Origin: Candidatus Borrarchaeum weybense | Lineage (GTDB): Archaea; Asgardarchaeota; Sifarchaeia; Borrarchaeales; Borrarchaeaceae | Direction of reading: 5' to 3' | DNA length: 64,000 bases | Assembly (NCBI GenBank): GCA_019057385.1 | Contig: JAHQJS010000004.1 | Span: 1,234,539 to 1,298,538, forward strand | Shown here: one piece after another, positions 18,404 through 25,817 of the stretch | Numbering within the stretch: position 1 is the stretch's first letter | Layout: every line of letters starts with the position of its first letter | Made by a program: the position numbers and the translations under genes | The notes under the pieces: model-generated | Seen by the model: only the letters and a program-made list of their open reading frames with translations | Told to the model about the DNA's origin: nothing | The model's database searches: none

Positions 18404-18790
18404 AGGAGACCCCCCAACATGTTGGGGGGAGGAATTGAGGTTGGGCGTTGCTCACACTACCCTTTCTGCGGAGACAGGGTTTGGTGTACCCAACCTCAGG
18501 TGGTGTGTTAATGACGGGTACTCGCAAGTCCCGCCGCTCCCCACACCAAGGGAGTAGGTTCTCTTCGCCAAAGTTATCAGTCAGTACTATACGATGATCA
18601 CTGAGAGTTTCCTCTCTGTTTAAACCACCGTTTACAGAGCAAAGGACTAGAGAAGCATCCTTTGGTGTGTTCTTGAACTCTCCTGATAACGTAGATACCG
18701 CCATAGACTATATGACCTCTCTTAGGCTAATCAACCAATTACTCTTGCTCCTCACGGAACAAGCCCTCTATTTTTTTGGAGGGTGATTGA
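18404..18790 (-). mobile_element. Short non-autonomous IS200/IS605-like element between HEPN and MNT
   Basis: The block separating the two genes is GC-richer than its surroundings and highly structured. One end has a perfect 20-bp palindrome (CCCCCC AACATGTT GGGGGG, 18410-18429); the other has a hairpin CCCTC...GAGGG (18764-18783). Subterminal hairpins at both ends without terminal inverted repeats are the hallmark of IS200/IS605 elements. It encodes no TnpA or TnpB and instead carries an omega-RNA-like transcript region. Boundaries are estimates from the hairpins. The C-terminal residues of MNT are read from its left end. Confidence 0.5.
18410..18705 (-). ncRNA. Omega-RNA-like structured RNA
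   Basis: On the minus strand the sequence holds GATAACTTTGGCGAAGAG, a long-range 10-bp pairing (TGAGGTTGGG with CCCAACCTCA, plus-strand arms at 18436-18445 and 18489-18498), an internal ACCCT/AGGGT stem and a final 20-nt palindromic hairpin. This arrangement resembles the 3' ends of IS605-type elements from which TnpB guide RNAs arise. If so, the guide would be read from sequence just past the final hairpin, at the HEPN ribosome binding site. Resemblance is by pattern, not by alignment. A frame across it (103 codons) is not a credible protein. Confidence 0.45.
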
Positions 18791-19096
18791 CAATCGAATG
18801 CCTTCCTTTAGAATGTTCTTAATTATAGGATCTCCTTTCTTATGACGATATTCTTCTTTGGAGAGAAAAACTAAAGAGACAGGCACAGAGTACTTAAGAT
18901 ATATTTCCGAAAGTTCATTTTGAAGAGCGTCCCTTTTATTGTTATCTCCTACAATTAGCAAATCAAGATCACTGTCTGGACGGTAATTACCAGTTGCAAA
19001 TGAACCATAAATAATTGCCAAGTCAATTGATTCTTCATTGTTCTTCAGGATTTTTTTCAGAAGATCAATTATTTCTTTTTCGTATAAATATAACAC
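18752..19096 (-). CDS. MNT-family nucleotidyltransferase (antitoxin partner of HEPN)
   Basis: About 115 residues with the minimal nucleotidyltransferase motif GSFATGNYRPDSDLDLLIVG, giving the GS...DxD metal-binding set. Such MNT proteins adenylylate or otherwise nucleotidylate HEPN toxins in known pairs. GTG at 19096 is chosen because GAGGT lies 7 nt upstream; GTG at 19117 is in frame but lacks a site. The last residues (about TLQKNRGLVP) come from the hairpin of the inserted element, so the native stop was probably replaced. Gene order is MNT, element, HEPN. Confidence 0.8.
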   Translation of the reverse strand: MLYLYEKEIIDLLKKILKNNEESIDLAIIYGSFATGNYRPDSDLDLLIVGDNNKRDALQNELSEIYLKYSVPVSLVFLSKEEYRHKKGDPIIKNILKEGIRLSITLQKNRGLVP

Positions 19097-19182
19097 TCTG
19101 TTGACCTCATAAATCACAATGTTTTAATAAACAAAATAAAAAAAGTGAGATGACTTATTAATATTTTTCAGTTCCAGTGATC

Positions 19183-20205
19183 TTATCTATACAGATCGTC
19201 AAGGTCATCTCGGTTACTTTGAAATCTTTGTTCATCAAGATCTATTTCAACATTTCTAAATTCTTGAACTTGCATTGTGCTTCTATCTGTCTCGGGAAGC
19301 GCTGATTTTGCAACAATGTAAAACTGACATAACTTTTCTTTGTGCATGAGAGTTATCCCACTCCACTTTCCATCCTCTGTTCCGAATCGTATCACAGATC
19401 CAAGCCCTGCACCTTGTTTTTCCTCTTCAAAGGACATCTTTGCTTCTGCGAGAGCATCTGATACTTTTTTCCAGTAGTCTTCATTGCTTTTCAAAACGTC
19501 TTTAGATTCTTCTTTATCCATCCTTAAAATTGCTTCCATTATAAAGCCGTTCAAGGTCTCATTTCTGACTTCTTTCCAAGCTTTTTTATTCCCATAGAAC
19601 TCTAGCGCATTTAATTGCCCGTTAATGAATACGGCAACACCGCACTGTTTTTCTACATCTTCAAAATGAAGAGTATATTTTTCAACACGCTCTTTTTGGT
19701 CACTGGCTAATTTATTATAGGAACGTGATACGTTTTGATCTGTCGTTTGTCCAAATACTGCCATTTGTGCTTCAATTCCGCCCCAGATTGAACCTTGTGA
19801 ATCTACTTCCTCCTTCATGGCGTTAGACATGATAGACGGGTTCAGGCGGATCTTTGCTGATTTGAATTTACGGTGTTCTGTTCCTTTTGGTGCAATTTCA
19901 GTAGAATTTTCAAGTTCAAATGACCATCTTCCTGCTTCCACGCATCTTGAAGGAATTGGAATTGGTTTGCCTGTCTGAGTTGGCGGAACAAGCAATGGTT
20001 GGTAAATAACTCGATCCTGCTTGCCACCCGAGATTGTGTGCCCGAAGGGTATCAAAATCGGAATTTTCGATGAATTAACGACTTCCAACTCGCTCACGCT
20101 TGCCGATTCTTGTTCACTAATATGGCTTGCGTTTTGTAATTCGGCTTCCTTTATAGTCATGAACTCTGCTTCATCGCCTTCTAAAATAAGCGGGATTATA
20201 GTCAT
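19183..20205 (-). CDS. ARPP-1-like (DUF6569) protein
   Basis: A 340-residue soluble protein. Residues about 45-95 carry the pattern I recognise for the ARPP-1 / DUF6569 family: IPILIPFGHTISGGKQDRVI, then LLVPP, IPIPSRCVEAGRWSFE. The C-terminal 150 residues are charged and helical and not recognised. ARPP domains were named for association with ADP-ribosylglycohydrolase and rhodanese-phosphatase genes; biochemical function is unknown to me. Downstream of, and on the same strand as, the winged-helix gene at 20299 (93-bp gap), so probably regulated with it. Confidence 0.55.
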   Translation of the reverse strand: MTIIPLILEGDEAEFMTIKEAELQNASHISEQESASVSELEVVNSSKIPILIPFGHTISGGKQDRVIYQPLLVPPTQTGKPIPIPSRCVEAGRWSFELENSTEIAPKGTEHRKFKSAKIRLNPSIMSNAMKEEVDSQGSIWGGIEAQMAVFGQTTDQNVSRSYNKLASDQKERVEKYTLHFEDVEKQCGVAVFINGQLNALEFYGNKKAWKEVRNETLNGFIMEAILRMDKEESKDVLKSNEDYWKKVSDALAEAKMSFEEEKQGAGLGSVIRFGTEDGKWSGITLMHKEKLCQFYIVAKSALPETDRSTMQVQEFRNVEIDLDEQRFQSNRDDLDDLYR

Positions 20206-20298
20206 GTTCTTGTAGCTTTGTAAATTTCCAAATCTTATTATTTTGTTTATATCTCCTTCAAAGATATTTTTTAAATAATCTAAATGCTTCAGTCCTAT

Positions 20299-20727
20299 TC
20301 AATCCTCCTTTTTGGGTTTTTTGAGTTTAGTTTCCTCAAGGGGTTCAATGTTATCGTTCAAGATTTCTAATGCACGATTACCGTTAGTGGTTAGTGCAAA
20401 ACCAAATTCAAGGTCTTTACTTCCATTTTTATATTCCTTAATATTTCGCCAACCTCTATATTTCGGACTAGCTAATTCTTCAAATTCTACGTGCTCTCTA
20501 TGTTGTGTTATCAATTTCTGGGTTTTTAATCTCTTCAACTTATTTGAAATGGTTGATTTTGGAACAGGCGTAGGAGGCGTGTCATCATCACTCTCTGATA
20601 GTAAATATTGTAGCTCATTTATTCCTTTAGGCTCAGAAAGAGATGTGATGATTTTTTGCTCACGAAGTGCTTCAAGCAATTGTTTTGGTGATAGTTTCTT
20701 CTTTTCTTTCTCATTTTCTTTACCCAT
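20299..20727 (-). CDS. Winged-helix DNA-binding protein
   Basis: A 142-residue protein with charged Lys/Glu-rich ends and a central winged-helix: LSPKQLLEALREQKI, then PKSTISNKLKRLKTQKLI as the recognition segment, and FGFALTTNGNRALEIL as a PadR/ArsR-like C-terminal wing. ATG has GGGTGA 5 nt upstream. A 39-bp imperfect inverted repeat directly upstream (20741-20779) is a fitting autoregulatory operator. It probably represses itself and the ARPP-1-like gene. The ligand or trigger is unknown. Confidence 0.65.
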   Translation of the reverse strand: MGKENEKEKKKLSPKQLLEALREQKIITSLSEPKGINELQYLLSESDDDTPPTPVPKSTISNKLKRLKTQKLITQHREHVEFEELASPKYRGWRNIKEYKNGSKDLEFGFALTTNGNRALEILNDNIEPLEETKLKKPKKED

Positions 20728-20740
20728 TAAATCACCCTTT

Positions 20741-20779
20741 TGGGACTAATAGTTCTATTTTTTCGAACTATCTATCCCA
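20741..20779. promoter_or_regulatory. 39-bp inverted-repeat operator upstream of the winged-helix gene
   Basis: Two 15-bp arms (TGGGACTAATAGTTC and GAACTATCTATCCCA) match as an inverted repeat at 12 of 15 positions around a 9-bp AT spacer; the inner TAGTTC/GAACTA is perfect. It starts 14 bp before the start codon. The size suits a dimer or a pair of dimers of the encoded winged-helix protein. Confidence 0.5.
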
Positions 20780-21153
20780 TATAGTGAAATAATAGTTTAT
20801 AAACCTTTGTACGGATTCGATTAACTTCGAGTTAATTTCTTGTAGTTAATGCTCCATTCATTAGAAAAGCATTGAAAAAGAGTTCCCGCTTATAAAAAGC
20901 ATACAAAAGAAGCCAATTAAAGAATATCGTAAAGAAATACTGACGGTTAATTAAGAAACACTTTTTTAACCATAGTTGTTATCAAAGAGAGAACGATAAA
21001 TGCATTTTTGCTTTTGTGGACATTTTTCCATTTAGATATACCATAATGAACGATTATTAAGCCACAATATTTATATTATAAATCTATCTATGAAATAGTG
21101 TAAATATTTCCGTTTACGGATATTGTTCAATATGATTTGAGAAGGAGATGAAC
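20780..21153. promoter_or_regulatory. Divergent intergenic region with palindrome before the 256-aa gene
   Basis: A 374-bp AT-rich gap between the leftward winged-helix gene and the rightward orphan gene. TATA-like sequence (TATTTATATTATAAATC) lies near 21067-21083. A near-palindrome, AATATTTCCGTTTACGGATATT, cut here as AATATT / TCCGTTTACGGA / TATT (21103-21124), is placed between that box and the ribosome binding site, consistent with an operator. No further gene seen. Confidence 0.35.
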
Positions 21154-21924
21154 ATGAAATTCTCCGAAACTTTAACGGATAAGGATGCCAGAATAGTTAT
21201 CGGAGAGCTTACACTAAGAGAACTAGAGCAACTTTATTCCCAAAGGGAATGGAAACAGACCCTAAGCCCTAAAATCGTGACCACAATTCTTAAAGAAATT
21301 CTCAAAGAGGCGACTCTTGAAGATATTGAAATAAGAGAAGAAACTGAAAATAATGAACGGTATGCAAAACTGCTGCAATTTTTTGGAGATATTTTAAAGG
21401 ACTATGTATGTATCAACGGTAGCAGTATTTCTCCGATGTTAACAAAGGAAGAATGTGATGCTGAGGTAGAACACCTAAATCAAGTTGCTAGAGCACATCA
21501 TCTGTCTTTTCAACTCGCTTACGGGATGAAACATAAAATAGGAGAATGTATAAACAAAGAACTTGGTGTAATTGACGAAACCTACAGTAAATCGTGCAAA
21601 GCAAGGGAACAGGTAGAATGTATAGATTTTGACATTATTGTGAAAGAAATTAAGCCAAAATTACATGAAAACGTCCTAAAATTAGTAGAAAGATATCATC
21701 CGATTCTCCTTGAAGAAAAACAGAGTTTAATCGAAAATACTACTGATGAACAGCTTGACAGAATTTTAGAACTTTATGTTAAAAATGCAAAAAATTCTAT
21801 CGAATATGGATATCTCAAGCATGATCCTCAGAAGATCAAAGACTACATTTATAATGCTGTCTTAGAAAGTATAGAATGGTGGTTAAAAAACGTTTTTGAA
21901 GACCAACTTATAGATTTCATTTAG
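21154..21924 (+). CDS. Hypothetical protein, 256 aa
   Basis: An acidic, almost entirely helical soluble protein of unknown family. It has no signal peptide or membrane segment. The N-terminus (MKFSETLTDKDARIVIGEL) is followed by repeated charged helices; notable residues are HLNQVARAHHLSF (several His) and Cys at scattered positions. The start is set by GGAG 6 nt upstream of the second ATG; the first ATG at 21148 abuts the site. It is monocistronic, preceded by a palindromic operator-like sequence. Lack of relatives nearby and its accessory neighbourhood suggest a lineage-specific or transferred gene. Confidence 0.6.
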   Translation: MKFSETLTDKDARIVIGELTLRELEQLYSQREWKQTLSPKIVTTILKEILKEATLEDIEIREETENNERYAKLLQFFGDILKDYVCINGSSISPMLTKEECDAEVEHLNQVARAHHLSFQLAYGMKHKIGECINKELGVIDETYSKSCKAREQVECIDFDIIVKEIKPKLHENVLKLVERYHPILLEEKQSLIENTTDEQLDRILELYVKNAKNSIEYGYLKHDPQKIKDYIYNAVLESIEWWLKNVFEDQLIDFI

Positions 21925-22206
21925 ATAATCCCCTTTTTCATTGATAAGGGACGAGTTTAATCCACGGAATTTCCTGTAATAGAAAACCTCCTCTTTTTAG
22001 GTATTTAATTGTATATTAGGGAAGTAATAGGGAAGTAATAAAACCATCCAGTAGAAGTTCCACCAATTTTTGGCGCCATAAATATTTCTCTTAGAGTGAA
22101 AGCATATACTCCACGGTTTTGTGGTATACGTCAGTTTTGAAGCAGAAGTTTAGGTAACTCTTACATTTGTATCGATCAGCTTAGATACATATCGAAAATT
22201 TTAAAT

Positions 22207-22219
22207 ATGACATTGTCAT
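22207..22219 (+). promoter_or_regulatory. TGACAnTGTCA operator, site 1 (acr3)
   Basis: ATGACATTGTCAT is a palindrome except for its central base pair. It directly follows TTTTAAAT, a TATA-like box, so it would cover the region between TATA and transcription start. The same 13-mer occurs at 60446 and a one-mismatch core at 45592, each in the same position relative to a TATA-like box. The neighbouring ArsR is an obvious candidate regulator, but this is inference. Confidence 0.55.
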
Positions 22220-22231
22220 TATCATACCCAA

Positions 22232-22267
22232 GTTCATCAATAGTTTTCCTGAATCGAATTGATGAAC
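22232..22267 (+). promoter_or_regulatory. Leader inverted repeat in the acr3 5' UTR
   Basis: GTTCATCAAT pairs perfectly with ATTGATGAAC across a 16-nt spacer. ATCAA/TTGAT half-sites recall some bacterial ArsR operators; alternatively it forms an RNA hairpin in the leader about 85 nt before the start codon. Confidence 0.4.
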
Positions 22268-22352
22268 AAATCTTTAACGGGGGCGTGTGATCCTCTTATG
22301 ATATGAAATTAACAGAAAATTACATAGAGGTATTAAAGCAGGTGTAAACGAA

Positions 22353-23462
22353 ATGAATACACAACAAATACAAGGTCAAGTTGAAGTAAAGGAAGAAATG
22401 GGTCGATCAATTAATTATTTTGAAAGATATCTTACCGTCTGGGTAGGTCTTTGCATTGTTGCTGGCATTGTGCTTTCTCAAATAATTCCAGCGATAAGTA
22501 CAACCATTGATTCGTGGCAATTTGCTAGTATTAATATTCCGATTGGCATTTGCCTGTTCTTAATGATGTATCCTGCAATGCTCAATCTCCAAACTTCAGA
22601 GATTAAAAAACTAGGTAAAAATCCCAAACCGATAATTCTAACTCTGATTTCAAATTGGATTATTGCCCCTTTCGTTGGATTTCTAATGGCAAGGATATTT
22701 CTCGCTGGATTTGAGCAATTAATAGTAGCTGTAATCTTACTAGCGAGTTCACCTTGTACTGCTATGGTCTTAGTTTGGGGCTGGATGTGTGAGGGAAACC
22801 AAGAACAAAACGTGGTCAATACTAGCCTAAATACGGTCACTATAATGATCCTATTTGTTCCAATAGTTGCGCTTCTCACAGGAATCCAAAACATCCCAAT
22901 TAATTACTTGCTACTTATTCTGTCAGTGGTCTTGTTTATTGGATTACCTATGAGTCTGGGAATCATTAGCAAAAGAGCAATTGTTTCCTTAAAGGGATTA
23001 GAGTGGTTCGATAATATTTACCGCCCTTTTGTTGGAAAAGTATCTATTGTTGCACTATTAACTACTTTGGTGGTGCTGTTTTCTTTAAATGGAAATGTAT
23101 TGCTGCTTAATCCTGACCTTCTGGTCTTAGTGTCAATACCTTTGCTGCTAGGCTTTGCTATAGTCGTTGGTTTCAATACTTTGATTACGAAAATATTCAG
23201 TCTTAATTACAGGGAAGCAATTATCACGGTAATTATTGGATCTTCAAGTCACTTTGAAATTGCGATTGCTACGGCTGTTACAATGTATGGTGTCGGTTCA
23301 CTTGCCGCCTTAGGAACTACAATGGGATTATTCTGGGAAGTTCCCATTATGCTCGGTTTAGTTTATTTAGGAAAATATCTTGGCAAAAGAGGGTTCTGGA
23401 AATGGCCGGAATCAGCATTAGATGCATGTGAAATTGTTGATGATCCCTCTGTTACATTATAG
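22353..23462 (+). CDS. acr3: Arsenite efflux permease Acr3
   Basis: A 369-residue, 10-helix membrane protein of the BASS/ACR3 superfamily that exports arsenite with the proton gradient. Seen: LFLMMYPAMLN in helix 3, the ACR3 signature SSPCTAMVLVWGWM with the functional Cys around residue 134, GSSSHFEIAIATAV in the second crossover helix and the conserved end WEVPIMLGLVYLGKYL. ATG is preceded by AGGTG. It is followed after 118 bp by arsR on the same strand. No arsenate reductase or ArsM is in view. Antimonite transport is also possible. Confidence 0.9.
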   Translation: MNTQQIQGQVEVKEEMGRSINYFERYLTVWVGLCIVAGIVLSQIIPAISTTIDSWQFASINIPIGICLFLMMYPAMLNLQTSEIKKLGKNPKPIILTLISNWIIAPFVGFLMARIFLAGFEQLIVAVILLASSPCTAMVLVWGWMCEGNQEQNVVNTSLNTVTIMILFVPIVALLTGIQNIPINYLLLILSVVLFIGLPMSLGIISKRAIVSLKGLEWFDNIYRPFVGKVSIVALLTTLVVLFSLNGNVLLLNPDLLVLVSIPLLLGFAIVVGFNTLITKIFSLNYREAIITVIIGSSSHFEIAIATAVTMYGVGSLAALGTTMGLFWEVPIMLGLVYLGKYLGKRGFWKWPESALDACEIVDDPSVTL

Positions 23463-23580
23463 GTTCGACAATTCCCTAACTTCATCCCTTTTTTATTTTA
23501 TCTACTTTAATAGAAAAATGAACGATTATATCTTGAAGCAAATAAAGTTTATACATCTCAAATGAAAGAAGTGAGTTAAC

Positions 23581-23994
23581 ATGCCGATAGAAAGTGAAAG
23601 ATTAGAAAGACTTATTGACTCGGGAGAATGCCCTTCAAAAAGTTCCGAAGTTTATGCAAAAGAGCTGAAAGCGTTAAATGATCAATTAGATAAAGAGGTT
23701 CCCGAAAAACTACTCCAATTGTTTAATGCATTATCGGATCATAAAAGATGGAAAATTGTTAAACTGTTACTCAATCGCAAATTGTGCGTCTGTGAGTTTA
23801 CTGAGGTGCTAGAGGTGACACAATCGACTGTGAGCCATCATCTGAGTATTTTAGAGAGCGCAGGACTAATAAGAGGCTTTAAGAAAGGAAAATGGACGTT
23901 TTATGAGGTAAAAAAACCAGATCACGTTGCCAAACTTTTTAAATTTGCTGAAGAATTAGTTAATTCCAAGGTTAGTGTTCTACCAGCCATTTAG
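23581..23994 (+). CDS. arsR: ArsR-family arsenite-responsive repressor
   Basis: A 137-residue winged-helix protein. The DNA-binding segment is QSTVSHHLSILESAGLI, and the arsenite-binding helix carries the classic CVCEFTEVL motif (KLCVCEF), which in E. coli-type ArsR supplies the metalloid thiols. The C-terminal wing is GKWTFYEV. An extra 50-residue N-terminal helix precedes the usual fold. It lies behind acr3 and most likely represses it. Start ATG has a weak GAAGTGAG site. Confidence 0.92.
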   Translation: MPIESERLERLIDSGECPSKSSEVYAKELKALNDQLDKEVPEKLLQLFNALSDHKRWKIVKLLLNRKLCVCEFTEVLEVTQSTVSHHLSILESAGLIRGFKKGKWTFYEVKKPDHVAKLFKFAEELVNSKVSVLPAI

Positions 23995-23999
23995 GAAAT

Positions 24000-24584
24000 T
24001 TATCTTTGATGATTGACTTTTTGTAACTCCTGTTCTTTCTTTTGTCTTAAAAGTGCCTCCTTGTTTGGAACATCATCTTTTAATAGAAAGGATGCCCACG
24101 TTGTATCTACTTTGTCAATATTTGCTTCCCAGTATAGTAAACGGTCATACAACCAATTACATTCTTTAGCAATCACATCATCAGCGTCTTTTTGTTCAGC
24201 AGCATATACAAATGCAGTAATCGTGTACATAACAAAACCCATGGCGTGCGTTTCAATATGGACAGTTCCAACAACGTGTCCCATAGCGCGAGCAGCAGCA
24301 CAAGCAGCGGGATCTTCTTCGGCGACTGCGGTTGCGGCATTGTGTGTAGCATGGGCAGCCTTTTTGGCCACTGGCATTTTTATCTTTCCACGCGCCCATG
24401 CTTTTGCTGCTTCAACAGCTTCTCGTGGTCGCTCATCTTGGGGATACTTCTCTTCAAAAATCGGAAGTATGCGCTCGGCACATTCAATACTCCATACTAC
24501 CAACGTCCTATGCTTTTGCTTTTCAATCAGTTCCCTAATTGGCCGTAAGCAGGCGCTTTCTCTTGTAACCAAAAGTTTTTTCAT
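24000..24584 (-). CDS. Imm-5-like 'putative immunity' protein
   Basis: A 194-residue helical protein matching the consensus I recall for Imm-5-like 'putative immunity protein': VVWSIECAERILPIFE, then RPREAVEAAKAWARGKI, AAHATHNAATAVAEEDPAA, AARAMGHVVGTVHIETHAMG and YAAEQKDADDV. Members occur widely outside toxin loci, so the immunity label is nominal and the true role is unknown. It ends only 5 bp from the arsR stop (convergent). No toxin gene lies beside it. GC content is somewhat above its neighbours. Confidence 0.65.
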   Translation of the reverse strand: MKKLLVTRESACLRPIRELIEKQKHRTLVVWSIECAERILPIFEEKYPQDERPREAVEAAKAWARGKIKMPVAKKAAHATHNAATAVAEEDPAACAAARAMGHVVGTVHIETHAMGFVMYTITAFVYAAEQKDADDVIAKECNWLYDRLLYWEANIDKVDTTWASFLLKDDVPNKEALLRQKKEQELQKVNHQR

Positions 24585-24691
24585 AATTTTTCTCCTTAAT
24601 TTTTAATTTTCTTTGCTGGGGAATTAGTTTAACCACTATTTCAATTAGAATTGTAGTAAAAAAAACTGAAGCGAAGAACTTCCAGTTTGAA

Positions 24692-25495
24692 TTAAAAGAA
24701 ATAATTCTCTTCTGTTCCCAGCATATATTCGAGGGTTGAATGGTAGACGTCAACAAACTGATCAAAAGCATCTATATTCGGATCCAGAACTGGATTGAGT
24801 TCAACTATGACATAATGAGATAAATTGTTCTTTTCAAATGTTATTAACTTCTTTTGTGCAACATCCAAAATTAGGCGTCCTTCAGGAACTCTAAGTTCTC
24901 CTGACTTAATTGCGTCCACGAAAAGGCGATATTTGTCACTGTGGAGACCTCCCAGACAAACTTTAGCGTTCTTAACTCCTGAAGTCGTCTTCACGGTAAA
25001 CGTTTTTTTCACCAAATTCCCCAATAATCTCTTAGGGATTAAGTGATTGTTTTGTACCTTTGTTAAGACTTCGTCTGCCATTTTTTGGCCTCTTGCTAAT
25101 TCTATGACTCGAATTTCCTTTGTGATCTTCTCCTCATCAGCTTTTGCAGTAGGATCAATAACATCAGGGCTTATAATATCAACAAGCGGGGTTGGTTTGT
25201 CTGGCCTAAGTTCAGTGCTATCAAAAATCACTCCGGAAATTGTCTTAACCTCTGGAATTGGTCGACCACCTACGGACATATTTCCATACATTACTGCAGG
25301 TCCTATAAGACAAGACCGAACTAATGTTTCTCCAGTCTCTTCATTGGTAGATATAAGGTTCCATACTTGTTTCGATGTAGCTAGGATATATCCTTCAAGT
25401 TGAAAGGATCCCATTTGACTCTCATAATCTGGAATATAAAGTTCAAGTATCCAGAAAAGAGTTGGAAATTCGAGGACATCTTGAATTTCAAACAC
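24692..25495 (-). CDS. Hypothetical protein, 267 aa
   Basis: A soluble, mixed alpha/beta protein of unknown family, starting at GTG with GGGG close upstream. No signal peptide, no metal motif. The last third (VILDVAQKKLITF..., here beginning LILDVAQKK) looks like a beta-rich domain ending in a helix, YHSTLEYMLGTEE. The middle, ISPDVIDPTAKADEEKITKE, is a charged linker. It lies 107 bp upstream of the Imm-5-like gene on the same strand. Possibly specific to this archaeal lineage; no function can be assigned. Confidence 0.6.
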   Translation of the reverse strand: MFEIQDVLEFPTLFWILELYIPDYESQMGSFQLEGYILATSKQVWNLISTNEETGETLVRSCLIGPAVMYGNMSVGGRPIPEVKTISGVIFDSTELRPDKPTPLVDIISPDVIDPTAKADEEKITKEIRVIELARGQKMADEVLTKVQNNHLIPKRLLGNLVKKTFTVKTTSGVKNAKVCLGGLHSDKYRLFVDAIKSGELRVPEGRLILDVAQKKLITFEKNNLSHYVIVELNPVLDPNIDAFDQFVDVYHSTLEYMLGTEENYFF

Positions 25496-25817
25496 ACCCC
25501 AGTAGCGCTCTAAATTGACGATAATTTCAGAAACTTTCTTTAAAATACATATAATTTGCTATCTGTATAACAATATTATACATTTGGAAAGTTTATCTCT
25601 CATATTTTTTTTATGAAATCATGAATTTAAAGTTTCTCAGAGATTTATACACAATTCTATTTCTATATGATATTGAGGTCTTCTATCTTTATTTTGTACA
25701 TGGATACAGAAACGAAAAAATTAAAGGACATTAGATCAATATATGAACAATGCGCAAAGATATCTTCCTCTAATAAGGGGAAATAAAAAATAGGGGTAAG
25801 TAGTTAAAGATAGTCTT
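25496..25817. other. Intergenic region
   Basis: About 320 bp of AT-rich DNA between two leftward genes. A 28-codon frame at 25700-25786 has no ribosome binding site. A run of T/C near 25803-25825 adjoins the 3' end of the PLD gene. Nothing else is seen. Confidence 0.45.

Larger units (their letters stand above)
21925..22352. promoter_or_regulatory. acr3 upstream region
   Basis: The 428-bp gap holds a tandem GGGAAGTAATA repeat (about 22018-22040), a TATA-like TTTTAAATA, the TGACATTGTCA palindrome immediately after it, and a 10-bp-stem inverted repeat further down. The promoter therefore seems to lie near 22200, leaving a leader of roughly 125 nt before acr3. No ribosomal binding site serves a further gene here. 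Confidence 0.45.

Noticed and set aside
18393..18704. A 103-codon leftward frame between HEPN and MNT
   Set aside because: It covers the structured omega-RNA-like element; hairpins and pairing explain the sequence better than coding.
25700..25786. A 28-codon frame in the gap upstream of the PLD gene
   Set aside because: Too short and without a ribosome binding site.
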